A stretch of DNA of 64,000 nt from Planctomycetes bacterium syqfu (GTDB taxonomy: Bacteria; Planctomycetota; Phycisphaerae; Phycisphaerales; Phycisphaeraceae): the NCBI GenBank assembly GCA_020974905.1, contig CP087563.1, positions 6,138,001 through 6,202,000 of the forward strand, written 5' to 3'. This document shows, one piece after another, positions 28,334-36,057 of the stretch; position 1 is the first letter of the stretch; every line of letters begins with the position of its first letter. A program made the translations under genes and the position numbers. The notes beneath the pieces were generated by a model. That model was not told where the DNA came from. It did not search any database and was given only the letters and a program-made list of their open reading frames with translations.

Positions 28334-28912
28334 TTATTCCCACGGTTCGCGTGCGTTCCAGTTGTGGCTTATTGAGGTGTTACCACCCACTTTGAACTGA
28401 TAAAGATGATACAGCACCATGGCCTGCAAACCAACGGGAATACCAAAGATCACAAGCCCCATGAGTAAAGCAAGTATATTCCCCTGTGCCACCCCCTGGA
28501 GTAGAGAACTCAGTAGCATCAGCCCAATGACAGATGTTTGAATTGCCAGCAGGATGGCTGTGATGAGCATGCAGGTTTTGTTTTGCTTACGGATGAAATA
28601 GGCCATGATCGCATAGAGGACCGCGGGGACACAGGTGATGATCAGCAGCATGATTGCCAAAACACCCGCCATTTCGTGCACCTGCTTGAACATCTCCATG
28701 TCGACCTGCTGGCCCTGGTTCTGCATCTGCCCAGCCAGTTCATCAAACGGCATGACGGACATGAGGCCCAGCCCCAGGCTCGCACAACCGAAAAAGACCA
28801 GTTGGATGACGGAGACTATCCACAGCAAGGTCGATGCGGTGGTTGCAGGGCTTTTTTCCGGGACACTGATCTGCCAGGGTTCGGGGGCAGGATGATTGGG
28901 ATATTGGGTCAT
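28334..28912 (-). CDS. Hypothetical membrane protein
   Basis: A 192-residue protein with four predicted membrane helices, near residues 25-50, 75-98, 105-128 and 140-165. The N-terminus is Pro/Glu-rich (NHPAPEPWQISVP). No conserved functional motif is recognised. It is divergent from the gene at 29032 across 119 bp. Confidence 0.65.
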   Translation of the reverse strand: MTQYPNHPAPEPWQISVPEKSPATTASTLLWIVSVIQLVFFGCASLGLGLMSVMPFDELAGQMQNQGQQVDMEMFKQVHEMAGVLAIMLLIITCVPAVLYAIMAYFIRKQNKTCMLITAILLAIQTSVIGLMLLSSLLQGVAQGNILALLMGLVIFGIPVGLQAMVLYHLYQFKVGGNTSISHNWNAREPWE

Positions 28913-29031
28913 ATGCGTTTATCATTTCAACTGAATAAGGCGGTAACATGTGGTTATCCACGTCAGTTTACCGTCTTGGCGGATGTTTTGTGAATGTCAC
29001 AGCAACGCTTTGGCCGATAACAGTTTCAACG

Positions 29032-30069
29032 ATGAAGAAAATCCTGCTTCTGACATTGCGAATCGTCGTGGCACTGCTCGGTATCGGGTACATCATCTAT
29101 GCCATGAAGTGGCAGGATACCTACGATCAAGATGGCGTCCTGCATCCGGGTGTGATCAGTACCGTCAAGTTGGCGGATGGCAAGATGCTGCTACTGGCAT
29201 TTCTGATGGTCGGCTTGATCTACCCGATTTTCTGCACACGCTGGTGGATGCTCATGCGCGTGCGTGGCATGCATTGCACGTGGAGCAAAGCGTTCCGCCT
29301 GGCAATGGTCGGATGCTTTTTTAATTACTGTATGCCCGGTTCCACCGGCGGTGATGTCATCAAGGCCTACTACGCAGCCAAGGGGTCGGATCGCAAGACC
29401 GATGCGGTGATCAGCGTGGTGGTCGATCGTATCATGGGTTTGCTTGGCCTGTTCATCGTGGCAGGTGTGACAGGACTGACGCTGCTTGACGAACCACGTG
29501 TCCGCTACATCACCGGTGTGATCTGGCTATTGGGATTCTGTGGCGTGATCGGGGCTTCGATTTATTTTTCCGGCAGACTCCGCAAAAAATTCCATTTGGA
29601 TGCACTCATTGCCAAGCTCCCCGGTGGTCGGATTCTGGCGCAGATTGACCAGGCAGCGGTGGCATATCGCGGCCATGTCGGGGCACTGTTTGGTGGTTTG
29701 GCCATGTCTGCTTTGCTGCACTTGATTTTGACCACTGCAACGGTGATCACCGGTGTCGCACTGGGCATTACCCAGCCACTGCGAATGATGTTTACCGTCA
29801 TCCCCATCCTGTTTCTGGGCATGGCCGTTCCCATCACCCCGCAGGGCATCGGCGTTGTCGAAGCCATTGGTGGGCAACTGCTCGTTGAACCATCTCTATG
29901 TAGCTTCAATCAACTCGTGGGCATGCTCATGCTCGCGCGCGTTTTCCAATTGGCCTACTCACTGATGGGCGCCTTGTTCCTTCTCAAAGGTGATATTCAC
30001 CTTCACCAGGCTGCTGAGTCGGTTGAGAAAATGGAACAAGAGATCGAAGCTAAACCTGACGGGCAATGA
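29032..30069 (+). CDS. Lysylphosphatidylglycerol synthase-like membrane protein
   Basis: A 345-residue polytopic protein of the LPG-synthase transmembrane family (YbhN/UPF0104 type). Typical motifs are ARWW-like TRWWMLMRVRG, FFNYCMPGSTGGDVIKAYYAAK, VVDRIMGLLGLF and the C-terminal MAVPITPQGIGVVEAIGGQLL. These proteins flip or modify lipids or lipid-linked sugars; the soluble acyltransferase-like domain that makes lysyl-PG is missing here, so lysyl transfer is unlikely. The ATG at 29032 is preferred; the frame is open 28 codons further upstream without a signal. Confidence 0.8.
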   Translation: MKKILLLTLRIVVALLGIGYIIYAMKWQDTYDQDGVLHPGVISTVKLADGKMLLLAFLMVGLIYPIFCTRWWMLMRVRGMHCTWSKAFRLAMVGCFFNYCMPGSTGGDVIKAYYAAKGSDRKTDAVISVVVDRIMGLLGLFIVAGVTGLTLLDEPRVRYITGVIWLLGFCGVIGASIYFSGRLRKKFHLDALIAKLPGGRILAQIDQAAVAYRGHVGALFGGLAMSALLHLILTTATVITGVALGITQPLRMMFTVIPILFLGMAVPITPQGIGVVEAIGGQLLVEPSLCSFNQLVGMLMLARVFQLAYSLMGALFLLKGDIHLHQAAESVEKMEQEIEAKPDGQ

Positions 30070-30118
30070 GGCAACAGCGTTTGTGACATGGCATGTCTTG
30101 TGAATTAGAAATCAGACT

Positions 30119-30889
30119 TCAAATTTTTTCGTGTTGATGCTTGAGTTGTTCACGCTGAACCCACGCGGTGTACTTGACGAGTTTGTCAACCACTTCACGC
30201 TGCTTGACAGGGTCTTCAATCCTAAATTCCAACCCGACGTAGACATCGCCTTTACGACCAGAAGTCGTGTGCATGGATTGGCATTGCAAGGTGAACTTGA
30301 CGTGTTCCTTATCCATCGGCAATAGCAGATCGCAATCAAAAAACTTGCAATCGCGCAGAACCGGTACGTCGTCTTTTCGGACGATCACACCCATCCCGCC
30401 ACCGCTGATATTCACCAGCTTGCCTTTGAAGGCCAACTCATGCATCGGATGCTTGAGCACCGGATCCAATGGCAGAAACTTGATCGGTTCAATCGGCATC
30501 GCAGTGACATGAACACGAAAATAAGCCCGACGCTGAGCGGATCCAATTTTCTTCGGATAACTGATTTGATAGCCAATGGTCTGGAATTTGTCATTAATTG
30601 AAAACTTGATGCGATCCTCAATTTTGCAGGCCAATTCAACACGTATCGATCGGTGAACCAGCACCACGAAAATCGGGCAGTCGGTCTTAAAGGCCTGCTT
30701 GGCGGATGCAGCTGTGGGGACTTCCACCACCATGTGATGATCGTTCATGTCCAGCAATCGTGAACCATAGGCTATTTCTTCGCAGTAATCGTCGTCTTCC
30801 ATGCTCAATGGGCTGATGGTCACCGCTCCATTGCGTTGGAGGATGTGCTGGGCGATTTCAATCCATTGTGTTTGAAGCGGATCAGACAC
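30119..30889 (-). CDS. PilZ-domain cyclic di-GMP receptor
   Basis: A 256-residue protein with an N-terminal YcgR-like domain (about residues 15-115) and a C-terminal PilZ domain. The cyclic di-GMP site is intact: RxxxR in AQRRAYFRV at about 125-133 and NxSxxG in VNISGGGMGV at about 165-174. PilZ proteins switch motility, secretion or polysaccharide export when they bind the messenger. No flagellar or cellulose genes are close. It lies head to head with the TIM-barrel gene. Confidence 0.88.
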   Translation of the reverse strand: MSDPLQTQWIEIAQHILQRNGAVTISPLSMEDDDYCEEIAYGSRLLDMNDHHMVVEVPTAASAKQAFKTDCPIFVVLVHRSIRVELACKIEDRIKFSINDKFQTIGYQISYPKKIGSAQRRAYFRVHVTAMPIEPIKFLPLDPVLKHPMHELAFKGKLVNISGGGMGVIVRKDDVPVLRDCKFFDCDLLLPMDKEHVKFTLQCQSMHTTSGRKGDVYVGLEFRIEDPVKQREVVDKLVKYTAWVQREQLKHQHEKI

Positions 30890-31015
30890 GGCAGGCTCAG
30901 TTTAAATCTCAAGATGGTGAACGCCAATGAATACTCTAACGCTCATTGGCCTGTATCACCAGTAGGAATTTTACACATTGGCAACCTTCATGCTTCATGG
31001 ATTATCATGTTGTGC

Positions 31016-31804
31016 ATGTCCATCTTGACCCCCGGTTCCGATTTGACGCTTGCCCCGACCATCCGCCCATGGGTGACACAGGGGCAGTTGTCCGTTAAAC
31101 AGTCTCTTGCGCAGTTGACCAAATTCAAGTTTCATGCAGTGCAGCTTGATGCAACTTTGTCAGGCATTCGTCCCCGTGAACTTGATCAGCGCAGCCGCAA
31201 GGATTTACTGGCAGTCCTCACGCGTTCGAGTATGCATCTGGCAGGACTGGATTGCTTTATCCCACGCAAGGATTTTGTCTCCACGGAACATGTGGATCGC
31301 GCGATGACGGCAGCGCTGGCAACCATCGAATTGGCTACGGACCTCGGACGCGTGCCGGTGAGTCTGGCATTGCCGGTCAGTGATTTGGCTAACGACGTGA
31401 AGGCTGCCTTACTCACCGCTGCCGATTCTCAGGGCGTGTGTTTGGCGGTGCATGCAGAGGATCAATTGGATGCACTGGTTGGCTGGATTGATGAAGTGAG
31501 TCAGCCGATTCTGGGTATGAGTATGGACCCTGCGAGCCTGATTGCCTCGGATGATGATCCGGTGGCGTTAACGCAGAAACATGGTGATCATCTGACAGTG
31601 GGGCGTCTGAGCGATTACCGCAAGGATGCCAGCGTCCGCTGCGCGGTGGGCGAAGGTTCACTGGACGTGATGAGCTACCGACTGATGCTCGACATGGCCA
31701 AGGGCCGCCGTGGTCCAGTGGTCTTGGACCTGCGCAGTCTGGAGTACCCACAACAGGCAGCCGTCGATGGTGCCCAGGCATGGGATGATGCGCTGGCATT
31801 GTAA
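31016..31804 (+). CDS. Sugar phosphate isomerase/epimerase-like TIM barrel
   Basis: A 262-residue protein of the AP-endonuclease-2/xylose-isomerase-like TIM-barrel superfamily. Recognisable strands are KFHAVQLDATLSGIRP, MHLAGLDCFIP, GVCLAVHAE, ILGMSMDPAS and HLTVGRLSDYRKD. Metal ligands would be expected in the H/E/D positions of these, but they are only partly clear (E in VHAED, D in SMDP). The start at 31016 removes an unlikely N-terminal extension. The reaction is unknown. Confidence 0.72.
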   Translation: MSILTPGSDLTLAPTIRPWVTQGQLSVKQSLAQLTKFKFHAVQLDATLSGIRPRELDQRSRKDLLAVLTRSSMHLAGLDCFIPRKDFVSTEHVDRAMTAALATIELATDLGRVPVSLALPVSDLANDVKAALLTAADSQGVCLAVHAEDQLDALVGWIDEVSQPILGMSMDPASLIASDDDPVALTQKHGDHLTVGRLSDYRKDASVRCAVGEGSLDVMSYRLMLDMAKGRRGPVVLDLRSLEYPQQAAVDGAQAWDDALAL

Positions 31805-31814
31805 AAAAATGAAA

Positions 31815-31907
31815 GCTCAACCGCTTGCACTTTTGCGCTCTTTCAATAAGTGATCAATTTAAATTTATGCAAGACGCGGCGTATCGCTAAACCGCAAGCG
31901 GCTGAGC
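31815..31907. repeat. Palindrome-ended short element, copy 1
   Basis: A roughly 93-bp unit whose ends are reverse complements over 15 bases with one mismatch: GCTCAACCGCTTGC at the left, and CGCTAAACCGCAAGCGGCTGAGC at the right. The interior is AT-richer and unconserved. A second copy of the same size lies at 35866-35954, and the two bracket the hpn genes. Its position 14 bp after hpnE's stop codon could also make it act as a terminator or RNA-stabilising hairpin. Confidence 0.65.
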
Positions 31908-31920
31908 TGGTGTCACACGA

Positions 31921-33348
31921 TTATCCCGTGATGAACTGATACAGCAGTCCGTCCTGCATGCCGGCGATGAGCAGGGCGTCGGTGTCTTGTTTGAGGATGG
32001 CTCCCGCTGCCTTGTAGCCACTGCGGACGGCACCTTCCATCGTGGCCGGCCAACCCGAGTCGGTCCAGTCGCCTGCAAGAATCAGATTCTCAATCGCGCC
32101 TGTCGCCTTCGGTCGGATGTCATCAATGCCTGGTGAGAGTCGGAACGTTGCACGCTTTTCCTTGACCACACGTCGATGCACCGGTTCGAGTGTCCCAATG
32201 CGTGGTAAGACGCGTCGCATCTCTTCGACCACCATGTTCGTGATCTCATCGGCACTCATCGGCATCAGGTCGTCGGCAGCACTAATCACACCATGTAAAT
32301 GCTGCCAACCCGCGCCGTCGGTTCCCTTGTTGAAAATCCAGTGCAGCGGACTCTCGGTTAATGCCATGTGGGGCAGGTTCATGATTTCATGGCTGAACCA
32401 GATGTGTATGCCGACGATCGGGCTGACGCCAAATTGCCCAAGGTGTTGCAGGCGCGCGTCGGCTTTGATGGCCGATTCATCGCAGAGTTTGAGTAAGCGA
32501 TCATAGGGGACCGTGCTGAGATATTGGTCCGCGGTGAGAACATCGCCTTCACCAATTTTCAGTCCCGTGATTTTTCCGTCTTCAAAGAGCAGGTTCTGAG
32601 CACTGGTCCGAAGAAGGACCTGGCCACCGGCATTCTCGATGGCATCCTGTGCTGCGTCGTAAAGTCGAACCAACGGCACCTTGGGCAGGCCCATGTGATA
32701 CGCCTGGGCGTTGGCGCAGAACGCTTCCTGAAAAACTTGAAGCGCGTAGTCGGCTGCCATGTTCTGTGGCTGTTCGTTGAGTGCACTGATGGTGACACAG
32801 GCCCAGAATTTCTGGATCGCGCCCGGGGGTTGCTTGTGTTGCTTCAGCCAATCCGCAAAGCTTCGGTAATGCCATTTTTTGCGACCTTCCACGCCGTGTT
32901 TCATGACCGCGAGCATGCCTTTGGAGATCGCGATTTTTTCCGCCCATGTCGTGCCTTTGAACCCGAGCATGCTGGTCGTCAGATGTGTCGGTGCAGGCAG
33001 GTCGTCACCTTCCATCTCATCAATCAGACCCTGGCTGTTACAGAAGTAAAATCGCTTATGCCAGTCGATCTGTTCCGCCATCCCAAGACGTTCGTAGAGA
33101 TCCATGAGATTGGTGCAGCAGCGAAGCAGAACATGCTGACAATTATCCAACAGGTCATCCGTTGCAGGATCGTCAAAGCTTGTCGCCCGCCCCCCAAGCC
33201 GGAGACGCGTTTCAATGAGCGTGACCTTCTGGCCGGCGTCGGCCAACTGGAGTGCCGCAGCAATTCCCGCCAGCCCGCCGCCGATGATTAGTGTGTCGCA
33301 ATGGGTGTTTGTTTGGTGCAATTGGTAATACTCTTTTTTTACCGCCAA
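31921..33348 (-). CDS. hpnE: Hydroxysqualene dehydroxylase (squalene-associated FAD desaturase)
   Basis: A 475-residue flavoprotein that completes bacterial squalene synthesis by reducing hydroxysqualene. The FAD site is at the N-terminus (TLIIGGGLAGIAAALQLADAG), with the ETRLRLGGRATSF motif and the C-terminal LAGDWTDSGWPATMEGAVRSG. The first in-frame start is a TTG at 33348 that lies inside the terminal repeat of the adjacent GxxExxY cassette; no ATG occurs before the FAD motif. HpnC and HpnD are encoded upstream on the same strand, so the three form one pathway operon interrupted by the cassette. Confidence 0.92.
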   Translation of the reverse strand: MAVKKEYYQLHQTNTHCDTLIIGGGLAGIAAALQLADAGQKVTLIETRLRLGGRATSFDDPATDDLLDNCQHVLLRCCTNLMDLYERLGMAEQIDWHKRFYFCNSQGLIDEMEGDDLPAPTHLTTSMLGFKGTTWAEKIAISKGMLAVMKHGVEGRKKWHYRSFADWLKQHKQPPGAIQKFWACVTISALNEQPQNMAADYALQVFQEAFCANAQAYHMGLPKVPLVRLYDAAQDAIENAGGQVLLRTSAQNLLFEDGKITGLKIGEGDVLTADQYLSTVPYDRLLKLCDESAIKADARLQHLGQFGVSPIVGIHIWFSHEIMNLPHMALTESPLHWIFNKGTDGAGWQHLHGVISAADDLMPMSADEITNMVVEEMRRVLPRIGTLEPVHRRVVKEKRATFRLSPGIDDIRPKATGAIENLILAGDWTDSGWPATMEGAVRSGYKAAGAILKQDTDALLIAGMQDGLLYQFITG

Positions 33349-33799
33349 GACGCCAAGAACGCCAAGTTAAGAGAGAATGATACGCTGGATACCATCTTTG
33401 AGCACACTGGTATTGAAGTTGATTAACAGGCCAAGCTGTAATTGTGTTGCTTTGAGATAGCTTATGACTTGGGCATGATGAATGGCATGTAATTTTTCGA
33501 CGGATTTTAATTCTAAAACTAGCTTATCTTCAATCAAGAAATCCAATCGCCCCTCACCGACGAGATGGCCTTTGTAATTAAGCGTTATAGGCGACTCAGT
33601 TTTGTGTTTGATTTGTTGCTCGTTTAGTTCAATCGATAGAGCCTTGGCGTATGTATGTTCTATAAATCCCGGGCCAAGATGTTTGTGAACTTCAATAGCA
33701 GCTCCAATGACACGGTGTGCCAATGCGTCCAGTGCTGTATCAGGTTCAACGACCATGTATTAATCTCTCCGACCTTGGCGTTCTTGGCGTCTTGGCGGT
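33341..33799. mobile_element. GxxExxY cassette 2 bounded by 26-bp inverted repeats
   Basis: The arms at 33341-33366 and 33774-33799 are perfect 26-bp inverted repeats. Each is built from three CTTGGCG units (33774, 33783 and 33791 on the right). The GxxExxY gene's stop codon abuts the left arm, and its start lies 17 bp from the right arm with GGAGAG in between. Total length is 459 bp. The arm sequence differs from that of cassette 1, but the layout is the same. It sits between hpnE and hpnD. Confidence 0.72.
33367..33756 (-). CDS. GxxExxY protein (PD-(D/E)XK-like), cassette 2
   Basis: A 129-residue GxxExxY family protein with the name motif GPGFIEHTYAKAL at residues 28-40. The nuclease-like core is D in GRLDFLIEDK and the ELK in LVLELKSVEK, with the family's C-terminal HHAQVISYLKATQLQLGLLINF. 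It shares the domain order and these motifs with the copy at 26673-27047 but is only moderately similar in sequence. It is the sole gene inside the inverted repeats, which divide the hpn operon. Confidence 0.88.
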   Translation of the reverse strand: MVVEPDTALDALAHRVIGAAIEVHKHLGPGFIEHTYAKALSIELNEQQIKHKTESPITLNYKGHLVGEGRLDFLIEDKLVLELKSVEKLHAIHHAQVISYLKATQLQLGLLINFNTSVLKDGIQRIILS

Positions 33800-33813
33800 T
33801 CAAACAAAATGGT

Positions 33814-34767
33814 TTACTTGGCTTTACGGAACTTGGCTCGCATGGCGATGGTGGTTTTTTGGAACTTGGTTAATCGCACACGCTCGGTGAGGATGCGGCG
33901 GGGGTTGGCGGCGATTTTTTCCAGTATCCCGCGGTAGATTCGCATCATTGCCCAACTGGTCGACTGACAATCAGCGGCAAGGTAGGACTCCAGGGATTCG
34001 GAGTCTTCGTAGTAGCTGAAGGCTCGCTCGATCTGGAACTTCATGAAGCGGTCAAAATGTTCATCGGCTTGTCCCGTCGCAAAAACCTTGGGATCGACCT
34101 TGAACTGGGCGAGTTCCTCCGCAGGCAGATAAACGCGATCACGCTGCGAGTCTTCGTGGACATCGCGGAGGATGTTGGTCAACTGAAACGCGATGCCACG
34201 CTTCTCAGCCAAAACTTGCGTTGGCTTGCCACCGGTGTAACCCCACACACTGATGCAGGTGAGTCCGACGACCGAGGCAACTTTGTAACAGTAGTCGTAA
34301 AGCTGCTCAAAGGTGTTGAAGGTCTCAGTGCCCAGGTCGCGGTGTTGCCCATCGAGCATGTCATGCAGGTATTGCGGGGCGATGGGGTAGTGCTGCATCA
34401 CGTAATTAAATGCCGGCCAGATGGAGTCGGGTTTGTTGTCAGCCTCATCAATGCGGGCGGTGTCGATGACCTGCTGCATTTTTTTGCGGAATTTGGCAAT
34501 GCGTTGGCCAAGTTCACGGGGCGTCCCCATATCCACGGTGAGTTGGGCGGGGTCCTGATCGACGAGATCGTCACAGGCACGCATAAAGGCGTAAATGGCG
34601 TAAAGCGCATCACGCTTGAGGCCCGGCGTGAGTTTAAGCCCATAGTAAAAATTCCGCGCATGCGTCTTGGTGACATCACGACAATAGGTCATGGATGCCG
34701 CGGTGATCGCGTCCATGGAGGAGGCCGTATTGGATGGACTGAGGCTCGAAGCCTGCAGGTTTGTCAT
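33814..34767 (-). CDS. hpnD: Presqualene diphosphate synthase
   Basis: A 317-residue squalene/phytoene-synthase family enzyme. It condenses two farnesyl diphosphates to presqualene diphosphate. The two aspartate-rich sites are MRACDDLVDQD (about residue 65) and NILRDVHEDSQRDRVYLP (about residue 195); the ARNFYYGLKL opening is typical of HpnD. The ATG at 34767 is preferred to a GTG at 34779 because GGGA lies just before it. It starts just after hpnC's stop, and a GxxExxY cassette separates it from hpnE. Confidence 0.92.
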   Translation of the reverse strand: MTNLQASSLSPSNTASSMDAITAASMTYCRDVTKTHARNFYYGLKLTPGLKRDALYAIYAFMRACDDLVDQDPAQLTVDMGTPRELGQRIAKFRKKMQQVIDTARIDEADNKPDSIWPAFNYVMQHYPIAPQYLHDMLDGQHRDLGTETFNTFEQLYDYCYKVASVVGLTCISVWGYTGGKPTQVLAEKRGIAFQLTNILRDVHEDSQRDRVYLPAEELAQFKVDPKVFATGQADEHFDRFMKFQIERAFSYYEDSESLESYLAADCQSTSWAMMRIYRGILEKIAANPRRILTERVRLTKFQKTTIAMRAKFRKAK

Positions 34768-34783
34768 ATCGAATCCCACACAT

Positions 34784-35785
34784 CTAGCCCATGATCGGCG
34801 AGAACACTCGAGCCAACACCGCTCGCATCATCAAACCGACCTTGGTGACTTTGGTTAACCTGGGGCGCGATTGGAGCGTATCAAATCCCTGAGATTCAAT
34901 TCGTCTGAGAATCGCTTCGCCGCCCAGTGTAAAGAGCTTGATATCAATCCGCACATCACGATTGACCGTCGGTAGTAACTTTCGACCTTCAGTAAAGAGA
35001 GGCCATGTTCGCTGACATAATTCAGCAACGGTCTTGCGGTAGGGGGGCAGGACCGCATTGACACCGATGGTGGGGACACATGCTGTCGTCGAGCAGCAGT
35101 CACCTTGATCGCGCCGCTTGCCGTCCGCCTTGATGATGTCCACCATGTCATTGATCGACAGGCCGTGCTTGCGAGCCACATCGCGTGGGATGTACACGCG
35201 GTCACGCTCGATGACATCACGACGGACATCCTGCCAGAAGTTGGTCAGTTGTAGCGCGGTGCAGGTTTTGTCGGAAAGCTGTTGGCGTTCGTCATCACGA
35301 TAGCCACACATGTAAAGCACCAACCGCCCGACGGGGTCAGCACTGCGCGTGCAGTAGTCGAGCACCTGGTCCCACGTGTCATACCGATTGACCGTCTGAT
35401 CCTGCACAAAGGCATCGATCAAATCCTCAAACGGTTTGCGGGGGATGTCATGCTTGTCGATGACGGGTTTGAGCGCGATGTAAACCGGGTGTCTGGGATT
35501 GCCCGCATAACAGGCATCGAGTTCCGACTTCCACCAGTCCAGCAGCTTGATGGATTTTTGTGGATCACCGACCTCGTCGCCCAAGTCATCGGCCCAGCGA
35601 CAGAAGCTGTAGACCGCATGGAAATCCTGCTTCATCGGCTTGGGCAGGAACCAACTGACGACGGTGAAATTTTCGTACTGCGTTTCGGTGAGTTTTTTGG
35701 TGTAACTGACCGCCTGATCATAGGAAACCGACTGACAATGGTCAGGGCCGAAGGTGTCGAGATCTTGTAAAACCAGTGAGGTCAT
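34784..35785 (-). CDS. hpnC: Hydroxysqualene synthase
   Basis: A 333-residue squalene/phytoene-synthase family enzyme, the HpnC partner of HpnD, which turns presqualene diphosphate into hydroxysqualene. The aspartate motifs are CRWADDLGDEVGD near residue 66 and NFWQDVRRDVIERDRVYIP near residue 185, with ENFTVVSWFLP as the typical N-terminus. It is the first gene of the hpnC-hpnD-hpnE operon. Squalene made here can feed hopanoids or sterols, but no cyclase gene (shc) is in the window. Confidence 0.9.
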   Translation of the reverse strand: MTSLVLQDLDTFGPDHCQSVSYDQAVSYTKKLTETQYENFTVVSWFLPKPMKQDFHAVYSFCRWADDLGDEVGDPQKSIKLLDWWKSELDACYAGNPRHPVYIALKPVIDKHDIPRKPFEDLIDAFVQDQTVNRYDTWDQVLDYCTRSADPVGRLVLYMCGYRDDERQQLSDKTCTALQLTNFWQDVRRDVIERDRVYIPRDVARKHGLSINDMVDIIKADGKRRDQGDCCSTTACVPTIGVNAVLPPYRKTVAELCQRTWPLFTEGRKLLPTVNRDVRIDIKLFTLGGEAILRRIESQGFDTLQSRPRLTKVTKVGLMMRAVLARVFSPIMG

Positions 35786-35865
35786 GAGGCGGTTGTTCCA
35801 CGTGCCTGGGACAAAAGTTACAGAATCCGATTATACGTCAGGATTCATTGTGAGGGAATTTGAGT

Positions 35866-35954
35866 CTAACCGCTTGCGGTTTAGCGGTCTTCTGAAAATA
35901 TGAGATGAATGATCTTATTCGAGTGTTGTCGCGCTAAACCGCAAGCGGTTTGAG
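35866..35954. repeat. Palindrome-ended short element, copy 2
   Basis: Left end CTAACCGCTTGCGGTTTAGCG (35866-35886) and right end CGCTAAACCGCAAGCGGTTTGAG (35932-35954) are reverse complements with few mismatches, and each end is itself palindromic (AAACCGCAAGCGGTTT). The right end closely matches that of the copy at 31815-31907. It lies 80 bp upstream of hpnC and just ahead of the oxidoreductase gene. Confidence 0.7.
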
Positions 35955-36057
35955 ATTTCGATCTGATCCGAAAACCCTAAACCGGAATTTCTCCCTTGTC
36001 GTCAACTCTGCTATCATGTCGCATTCCCTACCGCAGTCGACATTTTGGAGATTCGCC

